Shown here: positions 11,113 to 22,700 of the stretch, in pieces | How positions within the stretch are numbered: the stretch's first letter is position 1 | How the letters are laid out: each line of letters starts with the position of its first letter | From: Beroe ovata | Taxonomy: Eukaryota > Ctenophora > Nuda > Beroida > Beroidae | Length of the DNA stretch: 64,000 bases | Assembly: GCA_946803715.1 (NCBI GenBank) | Contig: CAMPET010000046.1 | Location: 298,916 to 362,915 of the forward strand | Direction of reading: 5' to 3' | Translations under genes and position numbers: made by a program | The notes under the pieces: generated by a model | Database searches by the model: none | The model's input: only the letters and a program-made list of their open reading frames with translations | Told to the model about the DNA's origin: nothing

Positions 11113-14100
11113 ATGTCCATTGTGACCAGTAATGCTGAAAGCATCAAAGCACAACTAACTCGGCCACTAAATTCCTTGGTGACGCTTTGTCTGACAAGGT
11201 TGAATCGCAACAGGGAATCTGCTGGACCAGTTCCTGCTCATATAACCCATCATGATATAAGGTCAGTTCATTAATTTATAGTTGATACTTTTATTCCCAG
11301 TCAAAGCATCTATGGCAACTAAATTATGCATAGCTTAACTCACATCTCTATGACTATTCATACAATATCACTTTAACTCTCTCATAGGGTCCCTGTGAGA
11401 AATGGACAAACTTCAGTTGGGGATCATGTCAAAACATTATTTGATTACAATTTGCCCTCTGATAAGGACAATGAAACATTTGTTGATTGCCTGAAAAGGG
11501 CACAGTGCCAAGGAGCTGGCATTCGATTTGTCATTTTAGGTAAGACAACCAGAAAACATGATGATAGCTGTCACAAATATACTGAGCTGTTCACATACCA
11601 ACCATCTAGGATCAGAAACAGCAGTTGGTAAGTGGTTGAATGGTGGTCAGCGTGGTAACGGATTGAACTATAAATGTGTTGCTCAGCAGTTTATAAGCAA
11701 TCCAGTGGGACCTGGACAAAGAAACTTCTTTGAGCAAACTCTTCTTTTAGGAGAGGTGAGTATGTGAAGGATTACATTAAGGTAGCTTCAGCTCCTTTCC
11801 TCCTTCAATGAGTCCCATGATTCTGCTTCCAGGTTCAATATGATGACATAGACACTCAGCTGGAGGAAATGGCTCAAGCAGAGGGAATTGATCAGACTAC
11901 TATCAGATATGGAGAAAATCAGGTAGTAGTTGTTTTCTATTTCGTGCTCGACATTTTATTCCCATATTTCTGTTCCAATATGGCCCATTCCATTGACAGG
12001 CATATGACAGAATGGTTGAAGAAGCCAGTGTGAAATGTCAAAGAAGACTTGCAAACATTGTGCGATGTGTTGCAAGGTGTAATCTAAGACCCATTTGTAT
12101 TTCTGGTGGCAATGAGGATATCTTGGGTCTTGGGTAAGTCACTCAGATACCATTTTCTCATTGATTTTACAGCATTCAAGTACTATGGCATCCATTTTCG
12201 TGCAAATCTGAGTGTGCATTCCCACACCAGGTATGGAGTCCACTTGGGCACAGCACGAAACCTCACTCTGGGTAATCTTGACTGTCATGCGGACTACAAA
12301 TATATGGAAGAGAGGGGAGCACATTCAGGCAATGGTTTCTCTATTCTCAATTCTATTGATGTACTCAAGGTTTGACAGAATCTCCAACAGCCGAGTGATT
12401 ACATTTTACAATCAAATTGGTCTTCACACCTGGCTGGTTCTCAAGTGTTAACTGATCATCTCATGTAACGGCTGTTAATCCTGCCTGTTTCCCCCTCAGA
12501 AGTACGCAGTTCTCGGTCTAACGCCCTATGAGAATAGAGAATACATGATGGAGCAACTGATCAGCACAAACTGTTGGTACAGGTACATTGATACATTGCA
12601 GTGAATTCAAGTCCGTTACTTAGTGATGTTGAACGTAATTTAGTATTCATGCTGTTGTTCGGTATTCGGTAATTATACTCTAATTAAATACCTAGCATAG
12701 TCGTGTCCAATACTCCTCTTGTATCATGGCTGTTGAAGAATCAGCGGTCAGCCTGTGCTAGCATGATATGTAGACTGGTTTACTATATCCATGATTATAT
12801 TGGAGATTTCATCCGAAGGATGCTTCTCAATATGTAGCTGAACAGTGTTCAGAGCTACACTGTTCAGAGGCCACAACTGTTTTGCTCTTGCCATAGGAGA
12901 TGTCATTCAAAGTATTGAGCATTTTCTTTGTTAAGCTCAAACGAGATTATGTCATTGGCCAGTGTCCACTGTCTATAACACTGTAATAACATCTGCATAA
13001 TATGACTCATATAGCGGTGTTGTATTCAAACAGTTTGTTACCTTTGTGCATTACTCATAAGTCGGTTTGTTACTTCGTTAGAATATATCAATTGTTTGTC
13101 GATTCTCCAGAAAACAACATCCAGTATCCACTGCTTCTCCCCTTGTCACATAGGCTCATGAATCATGACACGTGATTCCTCGCAGATTCCTGGACGACAT
13201 ATCTCAGATTGGGGCGAGTAACAGACCCTCGCTATACGATAGTCTAGTGGAGATGTTGCGTGTACTGGAAGTGGATGATGATGTGGTAAGTGGGGAAAAC
13301 AATCCTCTGTTTTCGTGCTTTACCTCAGAACTGGGTATGTATTTTTCGAGGGATCACGCCTCACTCAAAGAAATCATCCTCTCTAAGCTCCGAGGGAGGT
13401 TTTGCCCCCTCCGAAATTTAGCAGCTCAGAACATTACTTATTCGCCCACGACTACTCCCAGGTTCCAGGCCTGTGTGTTGATATCGATGTGACAGAGGAC
13501 TTGTCGACTGTCAGTTGTCCAGCAACTCTAGGATTCACAAGATCACAGGTATCAATCGGGATGATCAGTATATTCCACACCCTATTTTGATAGTGTGGAA
13601 CTGTTGTACTCTCAGTTCATGGGTCTGTTTTAGAAAGCCCGGAAAAGAAAGTGAACTCTCTCTCTCGCTCACACACGCATTCACGTACAAGCTCTCCTTA
13701 TCCGTCATTAGCATCCATTGTATTGTCCATGAAGCTTACCTGACCTTTTCACGACAATAGCTAGTGTTCGCCGTGTAACATTATTTTCAAGTCTAGATCT
13801 GTGGCCTAGATATATTTATAAACTCCCGCCACAGAGTTACAGATCAGATCATAGCCTCTTCTATAAATGTCATGTATTAAATTAAGGAATTGATGTACTC
13901 TGTAATAAGGTAGATAATCATATTGTATCACAAATGACCCCCCTCCCCGCTCTTTAATACACTAATCTCTTGCTACTACTCGACCAGGTACACGAGTTAG
14001 TACAAGAATTCACACGCTACAACAAGCCCTTCTTCCTCCTCATAGCCGAGGGGATGCCCGATCCTAGCATCCCGCTTAACACGGGCGTTAACCGAACTCT

Positions 14101-14167
14101 TGGGAAATACCAAGCTGCGTTAGTGTCGTGTTTCTTACGGAACTGTATAAGTGTCCCTCATATTTAG
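11113..14167 (+). CDS. Arginase/formimidoylglutamase-fold (ureohydrolase) protein
   Basis: Ten exons join in phase to 419 residues: 11113-11261, 11388-11539, 11610-11755, 11833-11922, 12000-12133, 12231-12369, 12500-12582, 13186-13285, 13462-13548 and 13988-14167. The ureohydrolase metal motifs are visible in order: SGGNEDILG (usual GG[DN]HS), LDCHADY near residues 240-246 (usual DxHxD) and VDIDVTED near 337-344 (usual DxDxxD). HSGNGFS after the second motif fits the substrate loop of this fold. Members hydrolyse guanidino or formimino groups using two Mn ions; formimidoylglutamase of histidine breakdown is the closest type I recall. The first metal-binding His appears replaced by Glu, so activity is uncertain. 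The ATG is 5 nt after an acceptor-like TTGCAG. Confidence 0.8.
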
Positions 14168-14969
14168 GCGACTGTGGATGGGTATATGTTGGAATTGGGC
14201 CAAGATTATTGTTTATTACATGAGTGTTGAGAACTCAGTTTTATCGTGGCTAACAATTGAATGTTATTTATCAAGCTATACAAGTCAGCCTCATTTTTGA
14301 GGTAGGTATCGCTATGCTCTGTAACTTGATGGGTAGCGATATTTTAATCAATAGCTGTATAAACGTATGTTATAATGCTGATTATTGGAATGTATATAGT
14401 TTTCGAATGAACACGATATGGGAAGGACAATTTTTGAAAACATCGTTGGTTATCATTCAAGTGCTCTAAGGAACTTGTGAATGTCCATCTCCTGTGTGTT
14501 TGTCCTCGTATTCTGTATATCTCGGATTTTGAATTCATTACTTACTATATAGTCACATATTATCTAATTCAATGGGGTTTACATCAACAGTAGTCGGAAG
14601 TCAATGAGGAGTCAAGTTTCATAGTTCATACTTCATACACCATAATTGGTTTAGGTGCTCACTGCTCATGGTCTGTGTAATCAATCATTTCCAAGTTTTC
14701 GTTCTCGAAGCCATCGACCGAAAAGTTTAGAGGTATAGATAAGAACCGCCTCTACTCAATTCATCGAATAAAATGTGCATGATTATGCTAACCGATCATT
14801 TGGATAATCTTCCTCTGTAATATTACACTCACTGTCATGAATCGCTCGACTTGGTAAATAGTCTGAAATTACTGCTAAATGCAATACTCCTGCGTCAAGT
14901 GTATGAGGGTTGAATTTTAGCACACTTTTATTGATTTGATCTCCATGGTTATTCTAATTGTGGTGCTGC

Positions 14970-15125
14970 ATCAGCTCATTTGGCAAGAAGAATTCTGTAG
15001 ACCACACTTTAGGCACAACAAAGTGCGTGACACAAATTATGCGTTTTTGAGGGAAGTCTGTTAAGACCGAGCCAGGGCTGATTCCTATTGATTCCAGTCA
15101 GCTCCGAAGCGTGCTGATTTCAGTG
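14970..15125 (+). pseudogene. Decayed reverse transcriptase C-terminal fragment
   Basis: Across shifted frames this reads as RHNKVRDTNYAFLREVC followed by further broken reading. It resembles the region just downstream of the polymerase core in a retroelement family common in invertebrates. At the DNA level it parallels 39505-39655: both contain AAGAAGAATTC[TA]GTAGACCA followed by a CACAACAAAGT segment. It is broken by stops and frameshifts and cannot encode a protein. Confidence 0.45.
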
Positions 15126-15286
15126 AGGGGATCTTAGCGTGATGCTATCATTCTCATATCAGAATGTCACGGACTCGGGAGTAGACCTTACGAGGAGTGT
15201 GGCAGNTAGTGCGCGCGCATTCATGACTCGAGTACTCAATGCAAATTAAAGTGGGCTGTTTGGCGCGCACAGTATAAAAGTCTAAA

Positions 15287-15373
15287 TGTCGATCGATGAT
15301 ATAGGCCCTGTCAAGAACTTTGTCGCCTGTGCGGCGTAAAATAACTGCATCAGCGGTTTGGTATCGCCAGACA
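15287..15373. mobile_element. Copy of the TTGTCGATCG miniature element
   Basis: It begins TGTCGATCGATGAT and ends GGTATCGCCAGACA, matching the ends of the copies at 25672 and 26101 with internal divergence (TGTCAAGAACTTTG for TGTCGAGAATTTCG). The terminal bases have mutated and I see no clear target duplication, so this copy is probably older. Confidence 0.65.
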
Positions 15374-15901
15374 GGAACCTCAAGTCTCAAGACAAAGCAA
15401 AAATTATTGATATGTTCAATGTTCGAGTTCTGTGTGCAAAAATTGAACTGAATTTGAAAGCCTCTGCTCTGTAAAACGAAAAGAGAAAAGTTTCAGTCCA
15501 TAGGGTACTAGTAGATTAGGTGCAAAATTTTTGATAGGATTCGCAATTTGAGAATCATATAGAGTTTTGCAGAAATGTGGAATCGCATCATACTTCTTGT
15601 ATGTATTTGTACTCTACATTGTATTTGTACTCTACATTGTCTGTATCATTTATTTTTCACTTGCTTGGTATGTATTTATATTTGTTTTTTAAGGGTAAAT
15701 TGACACTTTTTCCGGGAGCCTGTTACTGATAATTGGCCATGTATTTCTTGTCTCCCCTATAATACATTACATACAGTTCATCATTCATGTTGAAGAGTTT
15801 TGATATTCATGGTATATTTGCTCTGGTGAATGGGACCTTGTCTTCTCTTGATAAAAATTTGCTTCAGTCCACCAGTCCAGCTGGTACCATGTTATGACAG
15901 T

Positions 15902-18900
15902 ATGTCTCTAGAGGGATCCATTACCAGTGATGAAGAGGATGCTTACAAGGAAGAGAGTCCATGTGGCAGATGGCACAGGAGAAATGTCAGAGTAAGTATC
16001 ATTTCTTGTGAATGAGAGAAATTTGAAGTGCCTAAATGGAATCAATTTTAATCATCACTCATAATAATCTACAACAGCTGCCAGATGTACCTGGCATTGA
16101 TGCCTTATACCAAGCAATGGACATGGAAGAAGGTGTAGAGGTTGTTTGGAATGAAATGAATATAGCATGTGTTCCTATTGAAGATGACAAGCTTACCAAA
16201 CTAAGTGAAAAGTTAATGAACCTCACCAAGACTCAGGTTTGACTAAATGAACATCCAGTGACCCATTTGTGTGCACAGATTTTGTGCATTGTTATGTGAT
16301 ATTGAGCAAGCAGTGATTGTGGAAATGAATGAGGTTATTTATTGCAGCATCCCCATCTTCTGCGACTATATGGTAGTTGGTACAATCGACTACAGAGCAA
16401 GGTGGTCTTCATCACTGAGTATTATGCTGCTGGATCCCTCCATACCTTCATCCAGAGGAGATATCAGGTCAACAAGTCGAGCATATCAGAGGTTGTGTGG
16501 AAGAGATGGGGTAGACAGATTCTCTCGGCTTTGAGGTACTTGAATAATAAATGTGTCATCATTGACTGATCTAATAGGCAGCTGCCACTCATATATCACA
16601 TTTTGTAGTTATCTACACAAGAAAGAGATCACTCATGGCTATGTGACTGCCGACACTGTGTTCATACAGCATGATGGTCTTGTCAAGCTTGGTTCAGGTA
16701 ATGCTAAAAGAGGGGGCGTACAATTATTTCAACATAATTCCTCCCATAATTGAACAGTATTCATTGATAATTATATCAAGGCAGGAATCCATCTAAATTC
16801 CACAGTTATCAGTAAATGTGATATTCCGAATACCCTTTGCCGCATGAAATATTGGATTTCTGCAAATTTAATCACGAAAAAGGCAACTTTGGGCTTTCAT
16901 TATTATATTGAAAGACGTCGGATCTCTGTACTCTGCCGCTCAATGAAGACACTATGCAAAGAAGCTAAGTCACGTTGTTTCACAGAACTAAAAAGTTAAC
17001 GTACTTAGCTCACACTGTACTCTAAAACTGTCAACTCTAAATTTGAAGATAGTTTAACGGCAACCGCGCTGCTAATTCGAATCACAAAGTTGAATGTTCA
17101 AGTTTATGGAATTGTGAACTTAGTTGCCCCGATACTTTATTCACCGATCCCAATCACCGAGTTTGCCCTGGTTCAAGTTTGTCCCTTCTTATGACTCTAA
17201 TCTGTTTCAGTGGTGCCCAGTACAATTCAGGACCACATAGCCGCTTGCTCCCGCACACACAGACAGAAACACAGACATTACTGTGCTCCCGAATATGGTT
17301 TGTAATTTACTCCTCATTCCTGAATATTGAAGTGATCACGGGATCTAGGGTCGCCCTCCAAACTCGCATTTCTTCTCACTTTATCATTACACTTTCATGT
17401 AAAGATGTGTTTTAGTAACATATGTGTTCTCTGTACAGATCCTGTAAACATAGTTACATCTAATCTCTGAAAACATTTCCTTATAGTTCAGAAGATGGTA
17501 CACCGAAGATCATCCAGTGTAGACGGCAAAAAGTCCTCTAACTGTGAGTTTTTGAGGGTAAAACTCCCCTAAAATCCATCCGAAGTAGGTTCAAGTCTAA
17601 AAGCAGACTTCAGTAAATTAGGACTTAATTGTGTTTCGGAAAAAACCACTTCATCCACATACATTGTAGAGTACGCTTTTGTAAGGCCTAAGACTTTCTG
17701 TGAGTGTGTAAAGAATCATATGTTTCATTAATCATGTCTTCATTACAACACCACTGTTCTGCTGATTGGATTGCTTGATGCCTCCCTCCCACACACGNCA
17801 CACACACACACATAAACATACACACAAACATACACACACACTCATACACACAGTACAGACACACACACACATTCTATAATTGACCGTGCGTGAGCACTTT
17901 AGCTTGTTTTATGAAGGAGTATGTAATGGCTGATAGGAAGCTATCATCACAACCACAGATGACAATAAAATACGTCAATACGGGTTAAAACAGTGGCAAA
18001 TGTGGTAAAACAACGCACACTCATATCTCAAAACAGTGGAGAAGTATTGGCACACCACTCAACACCATCTTGTTCATCAGTTGTCTGTGCGTGTGTGCTA
18101 TGTACTATGTATGTATGTTTGACACGTTTGTGTCTGTGTCTGCCTGTCTGTCTGTGTCTGTGTGCTTGTGGCTATGTCTGTATGTTTGTCGCTGCCTGTC
18201 AGTGTCCATGTTTGTCTGTTTGTCAGGATCACCTCATAGTACAGCGTTCCCAGTGATGCTGACGTTTCAGGCACTCGACCCAAAAGTTTGAGTAGTGTCT
18301 CCAGTTTAGACTCAGTTTCGGAAGTTCTGATCGGTGGTAAGATAACAAGTGTCTTGTCAGCATGTATTCTCAGTGTGTGGACCTTCAATCTATAATCATG
18401 TTATAGCATGTTATAGCATGTTTTTTAGTGTTTTTACTCAGATTTTTTCTCAAAAAAGAAAGCAGTTCTCATTTCTCGATATGTCTTGAAAAGTATGTTC
18501 TGCCCCCTGGCTCACTTTCCTCCTGGGCCGGTGTCATGCTGGAATAGTACCTATTCGTGATTTTGCTGACTGTACTATACTTTCTTCTTTTATCTTTCTA
18601 CAGCATTCTTCATCAAGCATGCGAGACTTATTATTGTGATTCGTGCTGTGGCAAACTTGCTCTGTTAATTGAGTAATTGGCACATGTGCCTATTAACAAG
18701 AGTTGAATGTGCACATAGCGATACATATTCTTTAGGATATCACAAAAAGATTAGCGCATGGCTGTTTTTTCATGGTTACTTTCAGACCACTTGATCTTCT
18801 CATTTTTGAGCAAATAAAACCAGGAGTTCATGTTCATTAAATTACTTACACGTCCGTCGTCATATGCTGAAATGAATGATGTGTGTGAATGTGATATCTG

Positions 18901-19705
18901 AGTGTGCATCTACTGTTATACGTGCATGAACTACTCATATTTCTATTTAGGGAGCCCACATCCTTACATCCTATATGTTCATGTACTTGGTATAATAATA
19001 ACCTCAAATTGACTGCATCGCAATTTTTCAATTACTGAATACACGAATTTATTAAAACTGTGGTAGGTATTGAACTTAATTATGTTGAACTTTATTATGT
19101 AGATATTACCATATGGTCGCTAACCTAAGTGTGATAAGTGAAGTAAGAATTATTATACCGCCCAGTTCTAAAGTTAGACTGAATAACATGTCTTCTCCTA
19201 GTTTTAACTCCCTCATTTATTCTACCTTTAATACAAACTTCGCGCCTACAACTATCATGATGACCTATAACAGTGTTAAGTCATGACTTAGTGACTAGTG
19301 ACTCAGTGATTCTATTTATAGAATCTAGATTCTATTATTAATGACACTTTGTTCTCATTTCATGGACCTCCTCACTGAGGTGAACTGACTAGTGAGAGCA
19401 AGTGAGAATGAGTGTATAGTTCATGAGAACTATGGATAAAACTCTCAACTCGCTCCAATGTATAGCAGTGTTGAGCAATGTACAATGTATAGATGACCCC
19501 TCACCACCACTTCTTCAGATACACTCAGAACTTAACCCATTATGAATGCACTCTGCCCTTCTCTCTCCCCCTTCTCCCCTCCCTCCCTCTTCTATCGGGC
19601 TATATTATAGAGAACACGGTCATTATCCTATAATGGACCAGGTCCATTTCTTGGGCACAGATAATTGTTATTCCCCGTGCCTACGGTATAATGATTCTGT
19701 GTGTG

Positions 19706-19758
<53 letters not shown>

Positions 19759-22700
19759 AATGTGTGTGTACAATGTGTGAAGTACAGGGATATTGGATAA
19801 TTCCCGCCATATACAGCATATCGTCCTCCTTGCATGTTTATACAGATATCTGTGGAATGCTGATTCTCTTTACCTCTCATCACAGATGCACTCATATTTC
19901 AAAAACCCCTTTACGCTCGGAGCAGCTCATGAATACTGACCATCACTCAGTATTAACCAATCACAACTCTCAGCTGAAGTATCACCTGATCAGACCATCC
20001 TGCGACCTTTTACTGTGGATATCTACGCGTTTGGAATCCTTTGCCTCGAAATACTCTGCGATTTGAGTGAGTAACCGTAACATGATGTAAGTGTAAGTGA
20101 CGTGTTTGTATACATGATTATTTAATAGGGGTGTAAAGTTGTGACATGTGAGTGCAAATTTCTGCGCGTTTAAGTTGGTAAGTATGACGTTACAGCTTAT
20201 TATTGACCGTTAGGGAACAATTAGAATTTAGTAAATAGACACTAAACAGTGTCTATTATTCTCAAAATATGAATCACCTCGCCGATTTTAGTACAGAAAA
20301 TCATTATAATCATATTGTATGCGTTCCGCAGAGCAAATGCGTCACGATGCGTCATGTCACAGTACGAGGGTCGGGAGTGACGTGCATATGACATTGCTAA
20401 TGGAACTATTTTGCACCATCTTGCACCACTCTGCTGATAGTATGGAGAACTATTTATAGACTATAATGGAACTAAAGGAACTGCCACTATATCAACACTA
20501 AGTATAGTTACTATATATTAGTGTTTGGGTGGGGCCACTTGATGATTTGAGAGCAGCTATGTTGTCACTTCTTGTATTTTGAATGGTACTTCCGCTCTCA
20601 ACAGATTGGACAATGAAGTTTTGCCTATTACAGCAATAGAAGGCATAGAAGTCGAAAAAAACGAATATAAATATGATGAGGGATGAATTCCCCCTCTTTC
20701 AGCAAAAACCACGTACCTCTATGATCATTAATCATGTCTGGATATTGTTTATTGAATAAATTCGGAATAATCTAACATTCATAATTCAATCCTTCCTGGA
20801 ATGCGATTTATAGAACCACCAAATTCTCAGTATATAATCACGAGATACACAACTGACATTGCTCTACTCCCCTCCCAAACCTAGTCTCTCTTCTCCCCCT
20901 GTCAGATTTATACAAGATTAACCGGGATTCCGCCACCATAACTCTGGACGATGTAAAGAATTCGATATCCTCCCTGGAGCCTCACCTGCAGGAGCTAATC
21001 AACATGTGTATGGAGTATGATGCGTCCAAGAGACCTGATGCTGCGTCACTCCTCAAGATGAATTTATTTTATGAGGTGACACCACTCTTGAGTTTATTCA
21101 TGACACCATTCTCGCACTGGTGACACCACTTTCCGGAACACTTGACACCGCTCTTAACCTGCTTCCCTTAATGTTATGACCTGAACAATGACACCACCAG
21201 TTGGCACTTGACACCGATAATATGACACCACTCTTCTCTCTCGCAGATCCCTGATCTACGTGTCATGTGTGTCAATATCCTGTTGCACGCTGACAACGTT
21301 AACATCAGAGAAGTGGAGCAAGCAGCCGGTTTACAACGTCATGTCTCAATAAACGGCAAATCATTTGAAGAAGTGACACCACAACATCTTGATATTGAAA
21401 AGATAGAAAGAGAAATTGAGTGAGTACAAAATATGTACAATACCTTTCAACTTTCACTTTCTCTCAAGTTCTCACTCTCTTCAAGATTCTTACACAGAAA
21501 TTACTTGAACTATCTTGGCCAAAACGTTTTCTCTTTATGACTTGTCACAAAGTAGGAATTCTACTGGAATCGAGGGTGCTTGAGTCAAGTGTTTTACCAT
21601 TAGCAACTCCCTTCCCTTTACTATAAATACCAAGGCCGAAAGTTAGAGTACAGGAAATTAGGGATAAAGTGATTGACGTCATGAACATGAATATTGCCGG
21701 TTATTTCGTCATGAGTGACGAACGCTGTGCAAAGATTGGAGGCATTATACAGGGCGTGTCAGAATAAGTGGACAAAAGTGAACATCCACATCTATGTGCT
21801 CTACAAAAACTCCGACGTGTTTTGAGATAACGCACCCTGTACTTCGAATAAATGATAGCTCAGTCCGGTTTCCTGATCGATTAGAATGCATCATAGGATA
21901 CTTAGTTTGTTCTAGAATTTTGTCTCGTATATGAGTTACATCAATTTGAGCTTCATCAGTCAGGGCAATGACGAATGTGTGATCACATCTGGCTTTGTGT
22001 GACTTCGTAACCGCAGTTACTGACTTTATGTAACGCGCGGATGCCGAACACCATTCCAATAGTGTATATAGCGCGCAGCTTCTACATGCACTGTACTCGA
22101 TCGATCGCTTAGCCGCGCGCGCAGCAGCCAACTTAACATTATATTTCTAGAACGAAAGAGCTACCGGAATACCGGATTCATCATCCAGTGATGAGTGAAG
22201 AGCAGTATTTTGGGCATTTGGAGCTCTATGTGTAACTCAATCACTTAAGATTCTGCTTTAATCAAAGTTTGGTACAAAAACATCTGAATAAAAAGTATCT
22301 GAACTAAACAGTAAACAAAATCTTCCTGTCATATCTTGGAAAGTTCAACATCCTTCTTATTGCCTTTATTTTTGGACGACGGTCCCTCTTTTTTCTCCTC
22401 ATCCTCAATCTCTGAAACTCGTTGCTTCACAAATCCTGCCCTCAATAAGACAGACCGACCTGACCACGTCTTCTTTTGAGGTCCCTCTTCCGCCTCTTCA
22501 GCAACTTCCTTGTACGCCTTCGGTTGTCGAATCTTGAAATACCAAATCGCTACCATTCCAATGATAAGTAGCACTAGCAGCAACACACAGACACCGATGA
22601 CAATGTTCCGTTTCCTGTTCGAACTGAACCTATCATTACACAAATCCTCGCCACACCTCTCCTCCCTACAGCCCCCAGTTGACTTCAACTCGGAAAAACT

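Larger units (their letters stand above)
14168..15860. other. Intergenic region with element remnants
   Basis: No gene is supported between the arginase-like gene and NRBP. About 14970-15120 is a decayed reverse transcriptase C-terminal fragment and 15287-15373 is a miniature element copy. A single N lies at 15206 inside a CpG-rich stretch. The remaining sequence is AT-rich with short repeats such as GTACTCTACATTGTATTT near 15610-15640. Confidence 0.5.

Noticed and set aside
17688-18388. Open frames over CA/GT-rich sequence (Cys/Val- and Thr/His-rich peptides)
   Set aside because: They follow the dinucleotide repeats in several frames on both strands and lie in an NRBP intron.
19546-20066. 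Open frames across the long GT run
   Set aside because: The translation is dominated by CVCVCV or THTHTH. Only the NRBP exon at 19974-20066, in a different frame, is real.
22151-22233. Possible NRBP exon reading KELPEYRIHHPV and ending at a stop
   Set aside because: NRBP continues in phase from 21419 to 24410 with clear family similarity (ENGMHSMPE), so this short stretch is not needed.
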